Positions 7,303 to 16,073 of a stretch of DNA of 64,000 bases are shown piece by piece. The notes beneath the pieces are model-generated. The model saw nothing but the letters and a program-made list of their open reading frames with translations. It did not search any database and had not been told where the DNA came from. Position numbers and translations under genes: made by a program. Source of the stretch: a virus. The DNA lies in the IMG/VR virus record IMGVR_UViG_3300043411_000921, positions 62,001 through 126,000 of that record; one strand, given 5' to 3'. Every line of letters starts with the position of its first letter. Positions within the stretch are counted from its first letter, which is position 1.

Positions 7303-8313
7303 ATGGCATATATTCATCCGACCCCTTCATACGAATATTCTGACGTTTTCATCGTCCCCAACCATTCCACTGTAACCTCCAGGAAACAAGTCAACACTGA
7401 GGTTCAACTGGCAAGTCCAAACAGTGATCTCTCCCTTTCCATTATGGTTCCAGTTGTTTCGGCAAACATGGACACTGTGACAGGATCAAAGATGGCAATT
7501 GCTTTGTGGGAAGCCGGAGCAATTGGCGCACTTCACCGATTCAATTCAATTCCAGAAGCCGTTGAAGACTTCTTAGAAGTCCAGCGTGCTCAAGCAAACT
7601 GTTTTGTTTCTTTGGGTGTGAATTCAAACTGGCAAGAGAGAGCTTCTGCACTTTATGAAGCAGGAGCAAGGTTTTTCATTGTGGACATTGCTCATGGGCA
7701 TAGTTCAATGATGGAAAACACTGTCAAGTGGGTTAGAAACCGCTTTGGGCGAGATATTTTCATTGTTGCTGGGAACATTGGGACTTCTTGGGCTGTTGAC
7801 TCTATGAAAGATTGGAAGGTTGATGCGGTTAAGGTTGGGATTGGAGGCGGGAAGGTTTGCTTGACAAAGAATGTGACTGGAGTTGTTACTCCAATGTTTA
7901 CAACAGTGTTGGAGTGTTCTCAACGTGCTAGTAAATGGGGAATCCCAGTGATTGCAGATGGTGGAGCAAGGGAATATGGAGATGTTGCAAAAGCAATTGG
8001 TGCTGGAGCAACTGCTGTGATGTCTGGATACTTTTTTGCTGGATGTCCAGAATCTCCTTGTGTTGGTGGAACAACTGAGAAAGGCGAAGTGATTTATCGT
8101 GGTATGGCAAGCAGTGAAGCGGCAGTCAAAGTTCGGAGTGTTGACACACTTCCAACACCGGAAGGCGAGAGTATTTTCGTTCCCAAAAAGCCTTCAGCAA
8201 AAGAAGTTGTGGAGCTTCTCAAGGGTGGTTTGCAATCAGCGTACTCCTACGTCGGCGCAACATCCACTCATGAATTCCGAGAAAACATCTCGTTTGGTAT
8301 CCGTGGAAGGTAA
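7303..8313 (+). CDS. GMP reductase / IMP dehydrogenase family enzyme
   Basis: The 336-residue TIM-barrel protein carries SANMDTVT near 54, VDIAHGHS near 128, the active-site loop [12 protein letters not shown] (C186, T188), VIADGG near 217 and YRGMASSEA. It has no CBS domains. The spacing of C186 and T188, the EGES motif near residue 288 (E289) and the total length match E. coli GMP reductase closely, so deamination of GMP to IMP is more likely than IMP oxidation; the exact reaction is inference. It would shift purine pools during phage replication. It diverges from the peptidase gene by 54 bases. Confidence 0.8.
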   Translation: MAYIHPTPSYEYSDVFIVPNHSTVTSRKQVNTEVQLASPNSDLSLSIMVPVVSANMDTVTGSKMAIALWEAGAIGALHRFNSIPEAVEDFLEVQRAQANCFVSLGVNSNWQERASALYEAGARFFIVDIAHGHSSMMENTVKWVRNRFGRDIFIVAGNIGTSWAVDSMKDWKVDAVKVGIGGGKVCLTKNVTGVVTPMFTTVLECSQRASKWGIPVIADGGAREYGDVAKAIGAGATAVMSGYFFAGCPESPCVGGTTEKGEVIYRGMASSEAAVKVRSVDTLPTPEGESIFVPKKPSAKEVVELLKGGLQSAYSYVGATSTHEFRENISFGIRGR

Positions 8314-8317
8314 CACT

Positions 8318-9055
8318 ATGACAAAACAACCAAAAACAAATCATCCCCTGAAAGCACGTCTTTTCATTGGTGGACTCAAATCCCTCTTCGGAGACATGCA
8401 CGACATGCTTGAAGAAGTCGAAAAGACTGGGCAAATGTCGAGAGATATGATTACCAGCCTTACCGATGTTCACGAAGCAATTGATCTTGCTGTTGATGAA
8501 CTCAAGAAGGTTATGTCTCCTTGTTGCGATCATAGTCCAGACGCACATCAGTGTGATGACACTTGCAACGACGAAACAACAACTGTTCCGTACACGGGGA
8601 AAGTGGTTGGGGTGGAAGGTTCGCCAACACAGTCGCCAGGAGGCCCAGAAGCTTTTGTAATCGACGAGGATGAAGAGGATGACCAGGAACCCGTCGAAGA
8701 AATTCAAGGGCAAGGAAAAGCCTCCTGGAGCGTTTGTGATGTGTGTGGATGTGACGGTTGTTGCGAACCGGACGAGCAACGTGGATGCGACGTTTGCGGG
8801 TGCGGCTGTTTTGTGGAAGAAGATGCCACATTCACACCTTCTCTGAAAGGACCATCCCCAAGCGATTTCTCTTCAATAGTAATGGATCCAGAAGATATTC
8901 CTTATGATTCTAAGAGACACTTGAGAGTTATTCGTCACAACACTCCGAGTGGAACCTTTCCCACCGAAGAAGACCTTGATTGCAAGCAAGATGTTTCCGA
9001 AGTTCCTACAACTGACAAGAAACAGCCGAAGAAAAAGTCGAAGACAAAGAAGTAG
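8318..9055 (+). CDS. Cys-rich acidic hypothetical protein
   Basis: The protein starts at ATG 8318, four bases after the GMP-reductase stop, and has 245 residues. A helical N-terminus (residues 10-70) precedes a Cys/His patch CCDHSPDAHQCDDTC near 75-90, an acidic DEDEEDDQEP linker, and two near-repeats CDVCGCDGCC and CDVCGCGCF near 145-170. A lysine-rich tail (KKQPKKKSKTKK) ends it. The paired CDVCGC modules suggest metal binding (zinc or iron-sulfur), but I know no family with this arrangement. No signal peptide or membrane segment is visible. Confidence 0.6.
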   Translation: MTKQPKTNHPLKARLFIGGLKSLFGDMHDMLEEVEKTGQMSRDMITSLTDVHEAIDLAVDELKKVMSPCCDHSPDAHQCDDTCNDETTTVPYTGKVVGVEGSPTQSPGGPEAFVIDEDEEDDQEPVEEIQGQGKASWSVCDVCGCDGCCEPDEQRGCDVCGCGCFVEEDATFTPSLKGPSPSDFSSIVMDPEDIPYDSKRHLRVIRHNTPSGTFPTEEDLDCKQDVSEVPTTDKKQPKKKSKTKK

Positions 9056-9078
9056 TGTTGGTGTATGGTGCTCTTAGC

Positions 9079-10059
9079 ATGAGCACTTTACCAAAAAAAC
9101 CAAGATCAACAACCTCAGATTCCCCTCCCAACTTCACAAAGAAGCATCTCAAAATCATTCAGACAAGCACGGAAAACATTCGTACTTCTGATTCGATTGA
9201 TTCTCTCCTTGAAGGAACAACAAAGATTGAACCTGTTGGATTGGACTTCTCTGCTCCAACCAACATGGATTATCTTTCAATCCGTGGCAACATCTCTTTC
9301 TCCGAGCTTTCTACCTGGAGAACGTGTGCTTTTCGTCACAAGCTGAAATACCTGGACAAGATCAATGGTGGAGCACTTGATGGTCCATCTGAACACACAG
9401 AGTTTGGTCATGTGATTCACACGGCCCTCGAAGTGTTTCTGGAAACTCGAAAGATGCCATCCTATGATGATGTCAAGGTCGGCCTTTCCTACGCATTCAG
9501 CGAACTTCCAAACGTTGCTTCTCTGAAAGAAGAAGAATGGCATGGTGTCGTTGAACCAATCCTTTCGGAAGTCCCAGCGTTTATGGACGAAATGTTTGGA
9601 AAAGACTGGAAGTATGTTGCCAGTGAATATCCATTGATGGAGCCAATTGAAGGACACAATCATCTCTTCAAAGGTTTCATTGACGGCGTGATCACTGCAA
9701 TGAACAAAAGAGGTGAGGAAATCACCTATTTGGTAGACTGGAAAACGGCCAGTTATTCTTGGCCTGTTTCCAAGAAAACAGATCCAAACAAGACAATGCA
9801 GTTGGTTCTTTACAAACACTTCTACTCCCAGAAAACGGGTATTCCTCTGGATAAAATCCGTTGTGCCTTTGTTGTTCTCCGCAGGTCTAAAAAACCTGGG
9901 AACTGTGAGTATGTTTCAGTATCTGTTGGACCCAAGGCACTCAGCAACGCTCTGGAATCCGTTGACTCGATGTTGGGTCATGTGAAAAGGAAGATTTTCC
10001 CCAAAAACAGGCAAAACTGTCGGTTCTGCCCCTATGCCAACACTCCTCATTGCCCTTGA
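9079..10059 (+). CDS. Cas4/AddB-like PD-(D/E)XK nuclease with Fe-S cysteine cluster
   Basis: The 326-residue protein has the RecB-type nuclease order: ISFSELSTWRTC (C83), GHVIHTALE (H114), a GFIDGVI strand, LVDWKTA (D and K of the active site), then MQLVLYKHF (motif QxxxY-like). The C-terminus has CRFCPYANTPHC, which with C83 gives the four cysteines of a 4Fe-4S cluster as in Cas4 and AddB. Single-strand exonuclease activity in recombination or end processing is expected for the family. The ATG at 9079 was chosen over a GTG at 9055. Confidence 0.8.
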   Translation: MSTLPKKPRSTTSDSPPNFTKKHLKIIQTSTENIRTSDSIDSLLEGTTKIEPVGLDFSAPTNMDYLSIRGNISFSELSTWRTCAFRHKLKYLDKINGGALDGPSEHTEFGHVIHTALEVFLETRKMPSYDDVKVGLSYAFSELPNVASLKEEEWHGVVEPILSEVPAFMDEMFGKDWKYVASEYPLMEPIEGHNHLFKGFIDGVITAMNKRGEEITYLVDWKTASYSWPVSKKTDPNKTMQLVLYKHFYSQKTGIPLDKIRCAFVVLRRSKKPGNCEYVSVSVGPKALSNALESVDSMLGHVKRKIFPKNRQNCRFCPYANTPHCP

Positions 10060-10076
10060 AAGAAAAAACACAAGAC

Positions 10077-10841
10077 ATGGAAACAGAATTTCTTGACGAA
10101 TTGATCCCACTTCTTCCAGAAGAACCTATCATCATTTATCAGTCACCTCTTGGTCACAGAGAGAAGAGAGATTATTCAGGAAGCAAAAAGGAGCTTGTGA
10201 TTCTCCTATCGGATGAATCACATCAGCCTGTTGATTTCAAAAACTGTTTGGTGTTTAGGAATTACATTCCCTCAAAACCAGCAGCCAACGAAAGACCAAT
10301 TCCTCTTCCATTTGCCTCTGGATTCAAGAGTGATTTAACGGAGCACTTGTCATTCAATGACAGGAAATACATGATGGCCTTTGCTGGTTTTGTGGGCGAT
10401 ATGCGGAGGCAACAAGCTGTCAATGCCATGTCCACCATTGGGAAGCAATTAAATCGTGTCTATATTCGTCCTAGTGAGGGTTTCTCAAAAGGATTGACGC
10501 GACAGGAATATAGTGAAGTGATGTGCAATACCATGTTGGCAATCTGTCCACCTGGAGGAAGTCACGAATCATTCAGGATGACAGAGGCTTTGAAAGCTGG
10601 ATGTATTCCTGTGTTGTTGAACAAAAAAGATCGTCAGTGGTATGACCCGGACTTCAAGACAGCTTTTTGGTTGCAATCGTGGGATGAACTTCCAGGGCTT
10701 GCTTCCTGGGTCATTAATACCGATCCAATGATTTTGAAGGAACGCTCCAAGGCTTGTAGAGAATTTTACAAGACTCATCTTTCACCAGAAGCAGTCGCAG
10801 GATATATCACAAGAGAATGGTACAAGGATCAAACCAAATGA
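10077..10841 (+). CDS. exostosin-like (GT47-type) glycosyltransferase
   Basis: The 254-residue protein has the exostosin signature in its second half: YSEVMCNTMLAICPPGGSHESFRMTEALKAGCIPV, with the SFR, EA and GCIPV elements at about 145-180, and a preceding YMMAFAGF strand. It would transfer a sugar from a nucleotide donor. It is the first gene of the glycan cluster and overlaps the epimerase gene in an ATGA junction. I start it at ATG 10077 rather than at an upstream TTG. Confidence 0.75.
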   Translation: METEFLDELIPLLPEEPIIIYQSPLGHREKRDYSGSKKELVILLSDESHQPVDFKNCLVFRNYIPSKPAANERPIPLPFASGFKSDLTEHLSFNDRKYMMAFAGFVGDMRRQQAVNAMSTIGKQLNRVYIRPSEGFSKGLTRQEYSEVMCNTMLAICPPGGSHESFRMTEALKAGCIPVLLNKKDRQWYDPDFKTAFWLQSWDELPGLASWVINTDPMILKERSKACREFYKTHLSPEAVAGYITREWYKDQTK

Positions 10842-11800
10842 AAAAAAACAGAGCGGCGATTGTCACAGGTGGAGCAGGCTTCATTGGAAGCAATCTCGTC
10901 GATACCCTCATTGCCAAAGACTTTCAAGTTATCTGCATCGACAATGAATCAGCAGAAAGCAATTCACAGTTTTACTGGAATCCAGCAGCACACAACATCA
11001 AAGGAAATGTCTGTCACCAAGACAGCATTCTTTCAGATGTTCGTTGGATTGCCAATGAACACAACTTGAATATTGAGACGGTTTATCACCTTGCAGCAGA
11101 AGCAAGGATCCAGCCTTCCTTCAAGAAAAAGGATCTGGTGTTCAGAACCAATGTGATGGGAACGGTTTCGATGTTGGAAGTGGCAAGGGAGTTGAAGGCA
11201 AGCAGGTTTGTTTATTCTTCCACTTCTTCGGCATACGGGAACGCTTCTATTCCTTTCGATCAATACACTCCAACGAAGTGTTCCACGCCTTATGCGGCTG
11301 GGAAGGTGGGTGGTGAGCTTGCTTGCTTTGCTTATGATACAACAGGTGCAGAAGATGAACTCCAAACGACTGTGTTGAGGTACTTCAACGTTTATGGACC
11401 AAGACAGCCAATCAAAGGGCAATATGCCCCAGTGGTTGGGTTGTTCTTGCGCCAAAAAGCAGAAGGAAAACCTCTGACGGTTGTTGGTGATGGAAAGCAA
11501 ACCAGGGATTTTACCCACGTCGATGACATTGTTGCTGGAACAATTGCCGCTGGTGATGTTTCCAACTTTATTCCAGAGAGCATTAGGAAGAATCCAATCA
11601 ACCTTGGGACAATGGAGAGATATAGCATCCTCTATCTGGCAGAAATGATCGGTGGAGAAATCGTTCATGTGCCCGAGAGAAGGAATGAAGCTCGGCATAC
11701 CCAAGCTGACATTTCTGTCGCCCATGTTTGGTTGAACTATCAACCAACTGTTAAACTAACCGATTGGATCAAAGAGGAATTGAAGAAGGTGAAGAAATGA
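10838..11800 (+). CDS. NAD-dependent nucleotide-sugar epimerase/dehydratase
   Basis: The 320-residue extended-SDR protein has the NAD motif VTGGAGFIGSNLV at residues 8-20, YHLAAEA near 86, YSSTSSAYG with the catalytic Ser, and YAAGK with the Tyr-Lys pair near 148. It ends with the NVYGPRQ and TRDFTHVDD substrate-side motifs. This is closest in pattern to UDP-glucose/UDP-GlcNAc 4-epimerases (GalE/WbpP type). With the UDP-glucose dehydrogenase and two PLP-fold enzymes further on, it supplies modified sugar donors. Confidence 0.8.
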   Translation: MKKNRAAIVTGGAGFIGSNLVDTLIAKDFQVICIDNESAESNSQFYWNPAAHNIKGNVCHQDSILSDVRWIANEHNLNIETVYHLAAEARIQPSFKKKDLVFRTNVMGTVSMLEVARELKASRFVYSSTSSAYGNASIPFDQYTPTKCSTPYAAGKVGGELACFAYDTTGAEDELQTTVLRYFNVYGPRQPIKGQYAPVVGLFLRQKAEGKPLTVVGDGKQTRDFTHVDDIVAGTIAAGDVSNFIPESIRKNPINLGTMERYSILYLAEMIGGEIVHVPERRNEARHTQADISVAHVWLNYQPTVKLTDWIKEELKKVKK

Positions 11801-12519
11801 CAATGACTGTTTTGGTAAAGTTTCCGACAAGAGGAAGGCCGGACAGGTTTTTCCCTGTGTTGGACAGGTATTACTACGGATCCAAGAAAAAGAATGCAAC
11901 CAAGTTTCTTGTGTCGTGTGACCTGGATGATCCCAGCATGAACAATGATACTGTAAGACAGAAGTTCTCTCAGTATCAGAATCTTGAAGTGTGCTATGGT
12001 AACTCCAAAACCAAAATTGAAGCTGTGAATGCTGACATGGATAAAGCTGGGGAATACGATATTCTCCTGCTCGCCTCAGATGACATGATCCCAGAGGAAA
12101 GAGGATACGATGAGATCATCAGAGGAAAGATGGAGGAGTTGTATCCAGACACCGATGGTGTTCTTTGGTTTTTTGATGGGTACCGAAAAGACTTCAACAC
12201 TCTCTGTATTCTCGGAAGGAAATATTACGAGCGGTTTGGGTACATCTATCATCCAGATTACAAGTCCTTCTGGTCTGACAACGAGTTTACCGAGGTTGCG
12301 AACTCTCTTGGCAAGCAGACTTTCATTGACAAGGTAATCATTAGACACGTTCACCCCGACTGGATTCAAAGAGATCCAGCAACGAAAACGCTGTTCCAAC
12401 AGATTCATCCAACCACAACGAATATCGGGCTTGATGAAACCTTCATGAAGAATCTGCCCTACGAAAGACAGGATGCTGCTGTGTATCTCCAGAGAAAGGC
12501 AGCAGGGTTTCCTAGATGA
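11797..12519 (+). CDS. glycosyltransferase-like protein (GT-A type)
   Basis: From ATG 11797 the 240-residue protein reads VKFPTRGRPDRFF at the N-terminus, the typical nucleotide-binding first strand of phage and bacterial GT-A enzymes. LLLASDDMIPEERGYDEII near 88-105 provides a DxD-like SDD motif. The C-terminal half has aromatic and His residues (HVHPDW). It fits a small inverting glycosyltransferase, donor unknown. ATGA-type overlaps on both sides place it firmly in the cluster operon. Confidence 0.6.
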   Translation: MTMTVLVKFPTRGRPDRFFPVLDRYYYGSKKKNATKFLVSCDLDDPSMNNDTVRQKFSQYQNLEVCYGNSKTKIEAVNADMDKAGEYDILLLASDDMIPEERGYDEIIRGKMEELYPDTDGVLWFFDGYRKDFNTLCILGRKYYERFGYIYHPDYKSFWSDNEFTEVANSLGKQTFIDKVIIRHVHPDWIQRDPATKTLFQQIHPTTTNIGLDETFMKNLPYERQDAAVYLQRKAAGFPR

Positions 12520-13169
12520 AAAAGATCATCTCGTTCTGTCTCTGGGGAAATGATCCAAAGTACACGATTGGAGCTTTGAGAAACGCAGAGCTTGCCAAGA
12601 CAGTTTATCCTGGGTGGACTCCAAGGTTTTACGTTGGTTCTTCCACTTCCCCAGCCGTAACAAAACAACTTCTTCGTGCAGGCGCAGAGGTTGTCAACAT
12701 GACCGAACCTGGAGATTGGAGAGGAATGTTCTGGAGGTTTTATCCTGCTGGGGAGCCTGATGTCGAAGTAATGTTGTCCAGAGACACAGACTCAAGACTT
12801 TCCATGAGAGAAAGGGCTGCCGTTGATGAATGGCTCTCAGACCCAGAGAAAGTGTTCCATATCATGAGAGATCATCCAGCACACAAAACAGAAATTCTTG
12901 GTGGGATGTGGGGTGCAAGAGGAGGATTCCTTTCAGAGATGAAACAGTTGATCGACGAATATCCAGCAGGAGACTTCTGGCAGGTTGATCAAAACTTCCT
13001 CAGAGAGAAGATTTATCCACTCGTCAAACATCGTGCAAAAGTTCATGATCCCTTCTTTGAGAACAAACCTTTCCCAACACCAAGAATTGGAACAGAGTTT
13101 GTTGGTGACGTGTTTGATTCGACCGATGTAAGACACCCAGAATATTGGAAAGCAATTCCCCAACAATGA
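12516..13169 (+). CDS. putative glycosyltransferase with DxD motif
   Basis: The 217-residue protein begins FCLWGNDPKYTIGALRNAELAKTVYPGW, has GDWRGMFWRFYP, and then VEVMLSRDTDSRLSMRE with the DTD metal-binding motif near 92-94. FHIMRDHPAH and WQVDQNFL follow. This order (WGxxPKY, W-R, RDxD, D-Q) is common among small capsular and phage glycosyltransferases. Donor and acceptor are unknown. Confidence 0.65.
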   Translation: MKKIISFCLWGNDPKYTIGALRNAELAKTVYPGWTPRFYVGSSTSPAVTKQLLRAGAEVVNMTEPGDWRGMFWRFYPAGEPDVEVMLSRDTDSRLSMRERAAVDEWLSDPEKVFHIMRDHPAHKTEILGGMWGARGGFLSEMKQLIDEYPAGDFWQVDQNFLREKIYPLVKHRAKVHDPFFENKPFPTPRIGTEFVGDVFDSTDVRHPEYWKAIPQQ

Positions 13170-14044
13170 AAATCCTCATGATTCAAGAGCGTGGCAGGCA
13201 CGAAGCAAACAGAGAGTTTCGTGAAAGTGAAAACTTCCGACGTTCCTTCGAGCGAATTGGTGTTGAGTCTGAGGTCTGGGGAATCAACCAACCAACCTTT
13301 TCAATCCCATTCCATGAAATGATCAAGGACTATGATGTGATCTTTGCGATGGAGAACTACGACGAATCTGGTTGGCTCCCAGACCTTTCTCAAATCACAA
13401 ACAAATTCAAGGTGTTCTGGAGTATTGACTCTCACCTCGCTTTGGGTCAGCACGTTTTCTTTTCCAAGCGAGCCAAGTTTGACTTGCATCTCAACAGCAC
13501 GGAAGGATACCTCAAACACTTCCTCCGTCATTCTCCGACTTGTCTCTGGTTTCCCAATGCTTATCCCGATGATCTGATTGATCATATTCCACATGCCTCT
13601 AAATCGCACGACGTTGGCTTTTGCGGGTCACTGATTGGTGGAAGGGGTCAGTGGTTGGAAAATATTTCCTCTGCCTCTAATAAGGCGATTAGACGGGATG
13701 CTGGGGTTCTGGGAAGAGGGATGGTGGAAGCCATCAACTCCTACAAGGTTGCCTTGAACCAAAGTCTTCTGGATGACATCAACTACCGAGTGTTTGAAAC
13801 TCTTGGAGCAAAAACATGTTTGCTCACCAACACCGTTCCTGGGTTGGATAAGCTTTTCATCCCAGGCAAACACTTGATGACTTACAGTAATCAGCAAGAG
13901 CTTGTTGAAAAACTGCATTATCTTCTGGGGAAGCCAGAAGTTGTTGAAGAAGTTGCTGCTGCTGGGTATGATCACGTTAGAGCAAATCACACTTATGATG
14001 TGAGAGCCAAACAACTGATGGAGATTTTGAAGGAGAAGGTATGA
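13166..14044 (+). CDS. CgeB-like glycosyltransferase
   Basis: The 292-residue protein begins MKILMIQERGRHEAN and has a GT-B-like C-terminal half: DVGFCGSLIGGRGQW, then YKVALNQSLLDDINYRVFETLGAKTCLLTN and a final helix HTYDVRAKQLMEIL. This N-R-x-FE...G segment is the hallmark of CgeB/glycosyltransferase 1_2 family proteins with a DUF3880-type N-terminal part. I chose the ATG at 13166, in overlap with the preceding stop. It adds a sugar to an unknown acceptor. Confidence 0.75.
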   Translation: MKILMIQERGRHEANREFRESENFRRSFERIGVESEVWGINQPTFSIPFHEMIKDYDVIFAMENYDESGWLPDLSQITNKFKVFWSIDSHLALGQHVFFSKRAKFDLHLNSTEGYLKHFLRHSPTCLWFPNAYPDDLIDHIPHASKSHDVGFCGSLIGGRGQWLENISSASNKAIRRDAGVLGRGMVEAINSYKVALNQSLLDDINYRVFETLGAKTCLLTNTVPGLDKLFIPGKHLMTYSNQQELVEKLHYLLGKPEVVEEVAAAGYDHVRANHTYDVRAKQLMEILKEKV

Positions 14045-14862
14045 AGATTTTGAAACCAGTGGTAGGTGGACACGATGGAAGTTCTTTCAGAGAACTTCTT
14101 GATATTTGGGAAGAAATGGGGCTGTGTGAGGTTGTTCCAGGACCAACGCCAACACAAACATATCCAGGGTTGGATCATATTTCACAATATCCAGAGTCAA
14201 GACCTTGGGTTGATCGGGTTGGAGGAATCCTTCTCTATGACAACCCAATCCTCGACAAACTATCTCAGCACTTGACTTGGGAAATGGCTTTGTGGGCCAA
14301 TCAAGTTCACAAGGGAGAAAATTGTTTTCCTTGGACCTTCTGGGCAAAGCATCCAAAGGTCATGGAAAAGATCAGGAAAGAAGGTATCCCGGATTATTCC
14401 GGTCGTGCCTTTGAAAGCATTTTCATTGGAACATTCACAACAGGACTTCGTGGCGGACATGATTGGTCAAAAGCCATTCAGAAATACTGGATGGGGCAGC
14501 ATAGCCAACGAATTGTATCCAATGACCAGTATCTCAATTTGTTGAAAAACAGCAAGTTTGGCTTGTGTCTCCCTGGTGTTGGACCAAAGTGTTTGAGAGA
14601 TATTGAGTTGATTGGAATGGGAACAGTTCCAGTGTTTACCCCTGGAGTTTCTACTGATTACTACAACCCTCCACAAAAGAACGTTCACTACCTCTACGCC
14701 GAATCCCCTGAAGAAGTGCGAGAAGTTATTTCCAAATGTTCTCCTGCTCAATGGACAGAGATGAGTGAAGCTTGTCTGGAATGGTATGAAGCTAACTGCT
14801 CTCCTCAAGGTTCCTTCAACCTCACCCAAAAAATCATTGAAGACAACAGGAGGAAGAAGTGA
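14041..14862 (+). CDS. putative glycosyltransferase (exostosin-like C-terminus)
   Basis: The 273-residue protein has a conserved C-terminal block, YLNLLKNSKFGLCLPGVGPKCLRDIELIGMGTVPVF at about 163-200, equivalent to the donor-binding segment of exostosin-type enzymes (K-F-G-L-C-x-G, R-x-x-E, G-x-x-P). It has no DxD. It starts in an ATGA overlap behind a GGAGAAGG Shine-Dalgarno sequence. It is probably a glycosyltransferase, substrate unknown. Confidence 0.6.
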   Translation: MKILKPVVGGHDGSSFRELLDIWEEMGLCEVVPGPTPTQTYPGLDHISQYPESRPWVDRVGGILLYDNPILDKLSQHLTWEMALWANQVHKGENCFPWTFWAKHPKVMEKIRKEGIPDYSGRAFESIFIGTFTTGLRGGHDWSKAIQKYWMGQHSQRIVSNDQYLNLLKNSKFGLCLPGVGPKCLRDIELIGMGTVPVFTPGVSTDYYNPPQKNVHYLYAESPEEVREVISKCSPAQWTEMSEACLEWYEANCSPQGSFNLTQKIIEDNRRKK

Positions 14863-15644
14863 GCAAGAGCGACAACCTTGTTTTTATTCCTCACATGGGG
14901 CTTGGTGACGTTATTCTGGTAAATGGTTTGCTGCGTTATCTTGCCAAATCTTACAAAACCGTAGTGATGCCATGCAAGGAGAACAACCTTCTCACCGTAA
15001 GACGAATGTTTGAGGATATGGAGAATCTGTTCCTCCTTCCAGTTGTTGGTGGTTTGAAATACACTTCTGCACAAGAAGATGTCAAGCAAGCTCAAATGCT
15101 GGGGAAGACCTACAAACTCTATGGATATGATCACATCGGGCTTGGTTTTTTTGGAAATAGGTTCCGTGAGTTCGAACAAACCATTCACAACAAAACAATG
15201 ACTTATGAGGAATTCTTCTATCTGGAGGCTGGGGTTCCTTTTGAAGAGAAGTGGAATTCATTCAAACTAAACAGGAACCCGTGGAGGGAATTAGATTTGT
15301 TTGATAGGTTTGGCGTGTCTCCTGGGGAATATGTTTTTTTGCATGATGACCCGGATAGAGGAAGAGTTATTGACAGAAGCATTTTTCCTCCTGGGTTGCC
15401 TGTGATCACTCCGAAGGAGATGTTCTATCGTGGAGACATTCTGGATTACGGGTATGTCATGGAGAACGCCAAAGAACTTCACATGACAAACAGCTCATTT
15501 GCTGACTTGGCTGATTTCTTCAACCTCCCAGCAGACCAGAAGAAGTGCATTCACCTCTACGCTTTGACAGAAGGACACTTTCATTGTCCTGTAAAATACA
15601 AGCATAACTTCCAGACGATTTACAACTCTCCGTCCAATCCTTAG
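14859..15644 (+). CDS. GT9-like glycosyltransferase-fold protein
   Basis: The 261-residue protein opens FIPHMGLGDVILVNGLLRYLAK, the G-x-G-D-x-(I/V)-x-x-x-x-x-(L/I)-x-x-L signature of heptosyltransferase-type (GT9) enzymes, and has a second Rossmann-like half ending MTNSSFADLADFF. The start is a GTG at 14859 behind a strong AGGAGGA, in a GTGA overlap with the previous gene. It is shorter than typical heptosyltransferases (about 340 residues). It may add a heptose-like or other sugar. Confidence 0.55.
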   Translation: MSKSDNLVFIPHMGLGDVILVNGLLRYLAKSYKTVVMPCKENNLLTVRRMFEDMENLFLLPVVGGLKYTSAQEDVKQAQMLGKTYKLYGYDHIGLGFFGNRFREFEQTIHNKTMTYEEFFYLEAGVPFEEKWNSFKLNRNPWRELDLFDRFGVSPGEYVFLHDDPDRGRVIDRSIFPPGLPVITPKEMFYRGDILDYGYVMENAKELHMTNSSFADLADFFNLPADQKKCIHLYALTEGHFHCPVKYKHNFQTIYNSPSNP

Positions 15645-15667
15645 ACGCGCTCGCAACATTATCGGGC

Positions 15668-16069
15668 ATGACTGAAATTCTCATTCCCGTCTCCGCTGGT
15701 GAGCTTTTTGACAAAATCACCATCCTCAAAATCAAACTCCAAAAGATTCAAGACCAAGCCAAACTCAGGAATGTTCATTCGGAACTCTTGAAGCTGGAGA
15801 AGGTTGTTTCGGATAATGGACTTTCCATCCCAACAGAGCTTTTTGATAGGCTAATGGGAGTCAACAACCGTCTGTGGGAAACCGAAGACCTTATTCGTGA
15901 AAAAGAGTCCAAAGGTCTTTATGATGATGACTTCATCAGGTTTGCTCTGCTTGATGCACAACTCAACGATTTGAGATTTGTTGTCAAGCGAGAGATCAAC
16001 AACCTGTTTGATTCTTCTGTAAAGGAAGAGAAGTCATACAGTGAAGAAGTTCTCAACAGAAAGAAGTGA
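15668..16069 (+). CDS. DUF6165-like protein
   Basis: The 133-residue all-helical protein starts ILIPVSAGELFDKITILKIKLQKIQD. The (S/A)xGELxDKITILxIKxxKI pattern is that of DUF6165, a family found beside glycosyltransferases in polysaccharide clusters and in phages. Its biochemical role is not known. A coiled-coil-like heptad pattern runs through residues 15-60 and 95-115. The aminotransferase gene follows four bases after its stop. Confidence 0.7.
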   Translation: MTEILIPVSAGELFDKITILKIKLQKIQDQAKLRNVHSELLKLEKVVSDNGLSIPTELFDRLMGVNNRLWETEDLIREKESKGLYDDDFIRFALLDAQLNDLRFVVKREINNLFDSSVKEEKSYSEEVLNRKK

Positions 16070-16073
16070 GCTT

